Below are positions 63,455-64,000 of a stretch of 64,000 nt of DNA, piece by piece; the stretch's first letter is position 1, and each line of letters begins with the position of its first letter. This DNA comes from Sporosarcina sp. BP05 (GTDB taxonomy: Bacteria; Bacillota; Bacilli; Bacillales_A; Planococcaceae): positions 62,001-126,000 of the forward strand of contig NZ_JACFTD010000003.1 of assembly GCF_014282005.1 (NCBI RefSeq), given 5' to 3'. The position numbers were made by a program, and so were the translations under genes. The notes under the pieces are model-generated. The model worked only from the letters and a program-made list of their open reading frames with translations, was not told the DNA's origin and did no database searches.

Positions 63455-64000
63455 AAGTAAAACTGATTTCAAGTCTATCGCCGCCAAAAATAGCATCGTT
63501 GAATCCGATTGCTGTCCCGTTTCGAAGTAATTTATAATTACTAGATGGGTTTTCGGGCAAACTATAATCTGTAAATGCGAAGATGTCGCCAAAAATAATA
63601 GGGCTTTCACTTAGTGTTACAAAATTGAGGCGGTCACCAGGTTTAACAATGGCAGACACTTCCGTATCATGACCGTTCAGCGTAAAAGTAAGTCGTGGTT
63701 TTCGAATTGTGACGGCTTCATTGTTAAATAGTACCGATAGTATATCGAACGCCTTTTTACCCATCTCAGCTATAACTTCATCTATGGTAGGGCTGGGCGG
63801 TTTTTTAGTTGTAATCCGGTCTCCATCTTTGATTACGTGCGTAGGCTGCACCGCAGTACCCATAATGAAGAACTCGATGTTCTTTTTTTTCAAGGTGACC
63901 TTTTTTTGATTGATGGATACTGTGTAAGTATTGTCAATTAACTGGCCATTTTGATGTGTTTTTTCAAACGCTGCTGCGACTGTTCTGGTATGTGTAACTG
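63453..64000 (-). CDS. FtsA-like (actin/Hsp70-fold) cell division protein, C-terminal part, cut by the window edge
   Basis: The minus-strand frame is open to the last base of the window and stops at 63453, so the N-terminal part lies outside. The visible 182 residues include ARTVAAAFEKTHQNG-type helices, then QKKVTLKKKNIEFFIMGTAVQPTHVIKDGDRI, GHDTEVSAIVKPGDRLNFV and a closing segment with FGDIFAFTDYSLPENPSSNYKLLRNG. This beta-rich, ubiquitin-like tail resembles the C-terminus of large FtsA-like proteins in Bacillales. The apparent start at 63893 is an internal TTG. The family call is from memory. Confidence 0.55.
   Translation of the reverse strand, partial: VTHTRTVAAAFEKTHQNGQLIDNTYTVSINQKKVTLKKKNIEFFIMGTAVQPTHVIKDGDRITTKKPPSPTIDEVIAEMGKKAFDILSVLFNNEAVTIRKPRLTFTLNGHDTEVSAIVKPGDRLNFVTLSESPIIFGDIFAFTDYSLPENPSSNYKLLRNGTAIGFNDAIFGGDRLEISFT

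Overview
The window is a chromosomal segment of a low-to-moderate GC Gram-positive rod of the order Bacillales. Gene content and style (about 40% GC by eye, many TTG/GTG starts behind strong AGGAGG-type ribosome sites) fit the Planococcaceae, Sporosarcina or a close relative; the genus is an inference. No rRNA, tRNA, transposase, prophage or CRISPR array was seen.

Left part (1-30.7 kb): stand-alone accessory and transport genes, with most transcription units closed by clear hairpin-plus-T terminators. They include a catalase, a YitT-type membrane protein, ketopantoate reductase, two MFS exporters, a tyrosine phosphatase, and an RsiV-like protein. After a hairpin-rich non-coding stretch (8.8-9.7 kb) come a DUF1232 protein, a SAM hydrolase with a possible attenuated leader, and a GIY-YIG protein. 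The manganese ABC operon lies behind three MntR boxes. A TPP-riboswitch operon (tenA-thiZ-thiX-thiY) runs on the minus strand, followed by sbcD-sbcC, brnQ, cstA facing a GntR regulator, VanZ and GNAT genes, and tandem LysM-3D wall proteins with WalR boxes.

Middle (30.7-40.2 kb): a citrate-type two-component system next to a CitM-type citrate transporter. The kinase gene is split by a frameshift, and a perfect 20-bp palindrome lies just before the transporter. Then a YueD-type reductase, a 21-bp tandem repeat, the ytqA-ytqB (mnmL-mnmM) tRNA-modification pair, an MFS transporter, and the scoAB CoA-transferase.

Right part (40.2-64 kb): a conserved Bacillus-like core block. It holds leuS with its T-box, ytfP, murJ (ytgP), ytzG, ytzE, pepV, dat, trmB, ytnP, ytzB, ytoP, ytpQ, ytpR, sftA, murC, ytxG and ytxH (with a sigma-B promoter). 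Several non-conserved insertions interrupt it: two coupled small unknown genes, a DUF84 NTPase, a small lipoprotein, and copies of a dispersed GGCGCC-bounded repeat. The right edge cuts an FtsA-like gene.

No wholly new multi-gene system is evident. The best leads are the 21-bp repeat array, the hairpin cluster with a roughly 97-nt palindrome, the dispersed repeat family, the DUF62-gene leader, the coupled small genes at 44.6-45.0 kb, and the broken CitS-type kinase with its neighbouring palindrome.
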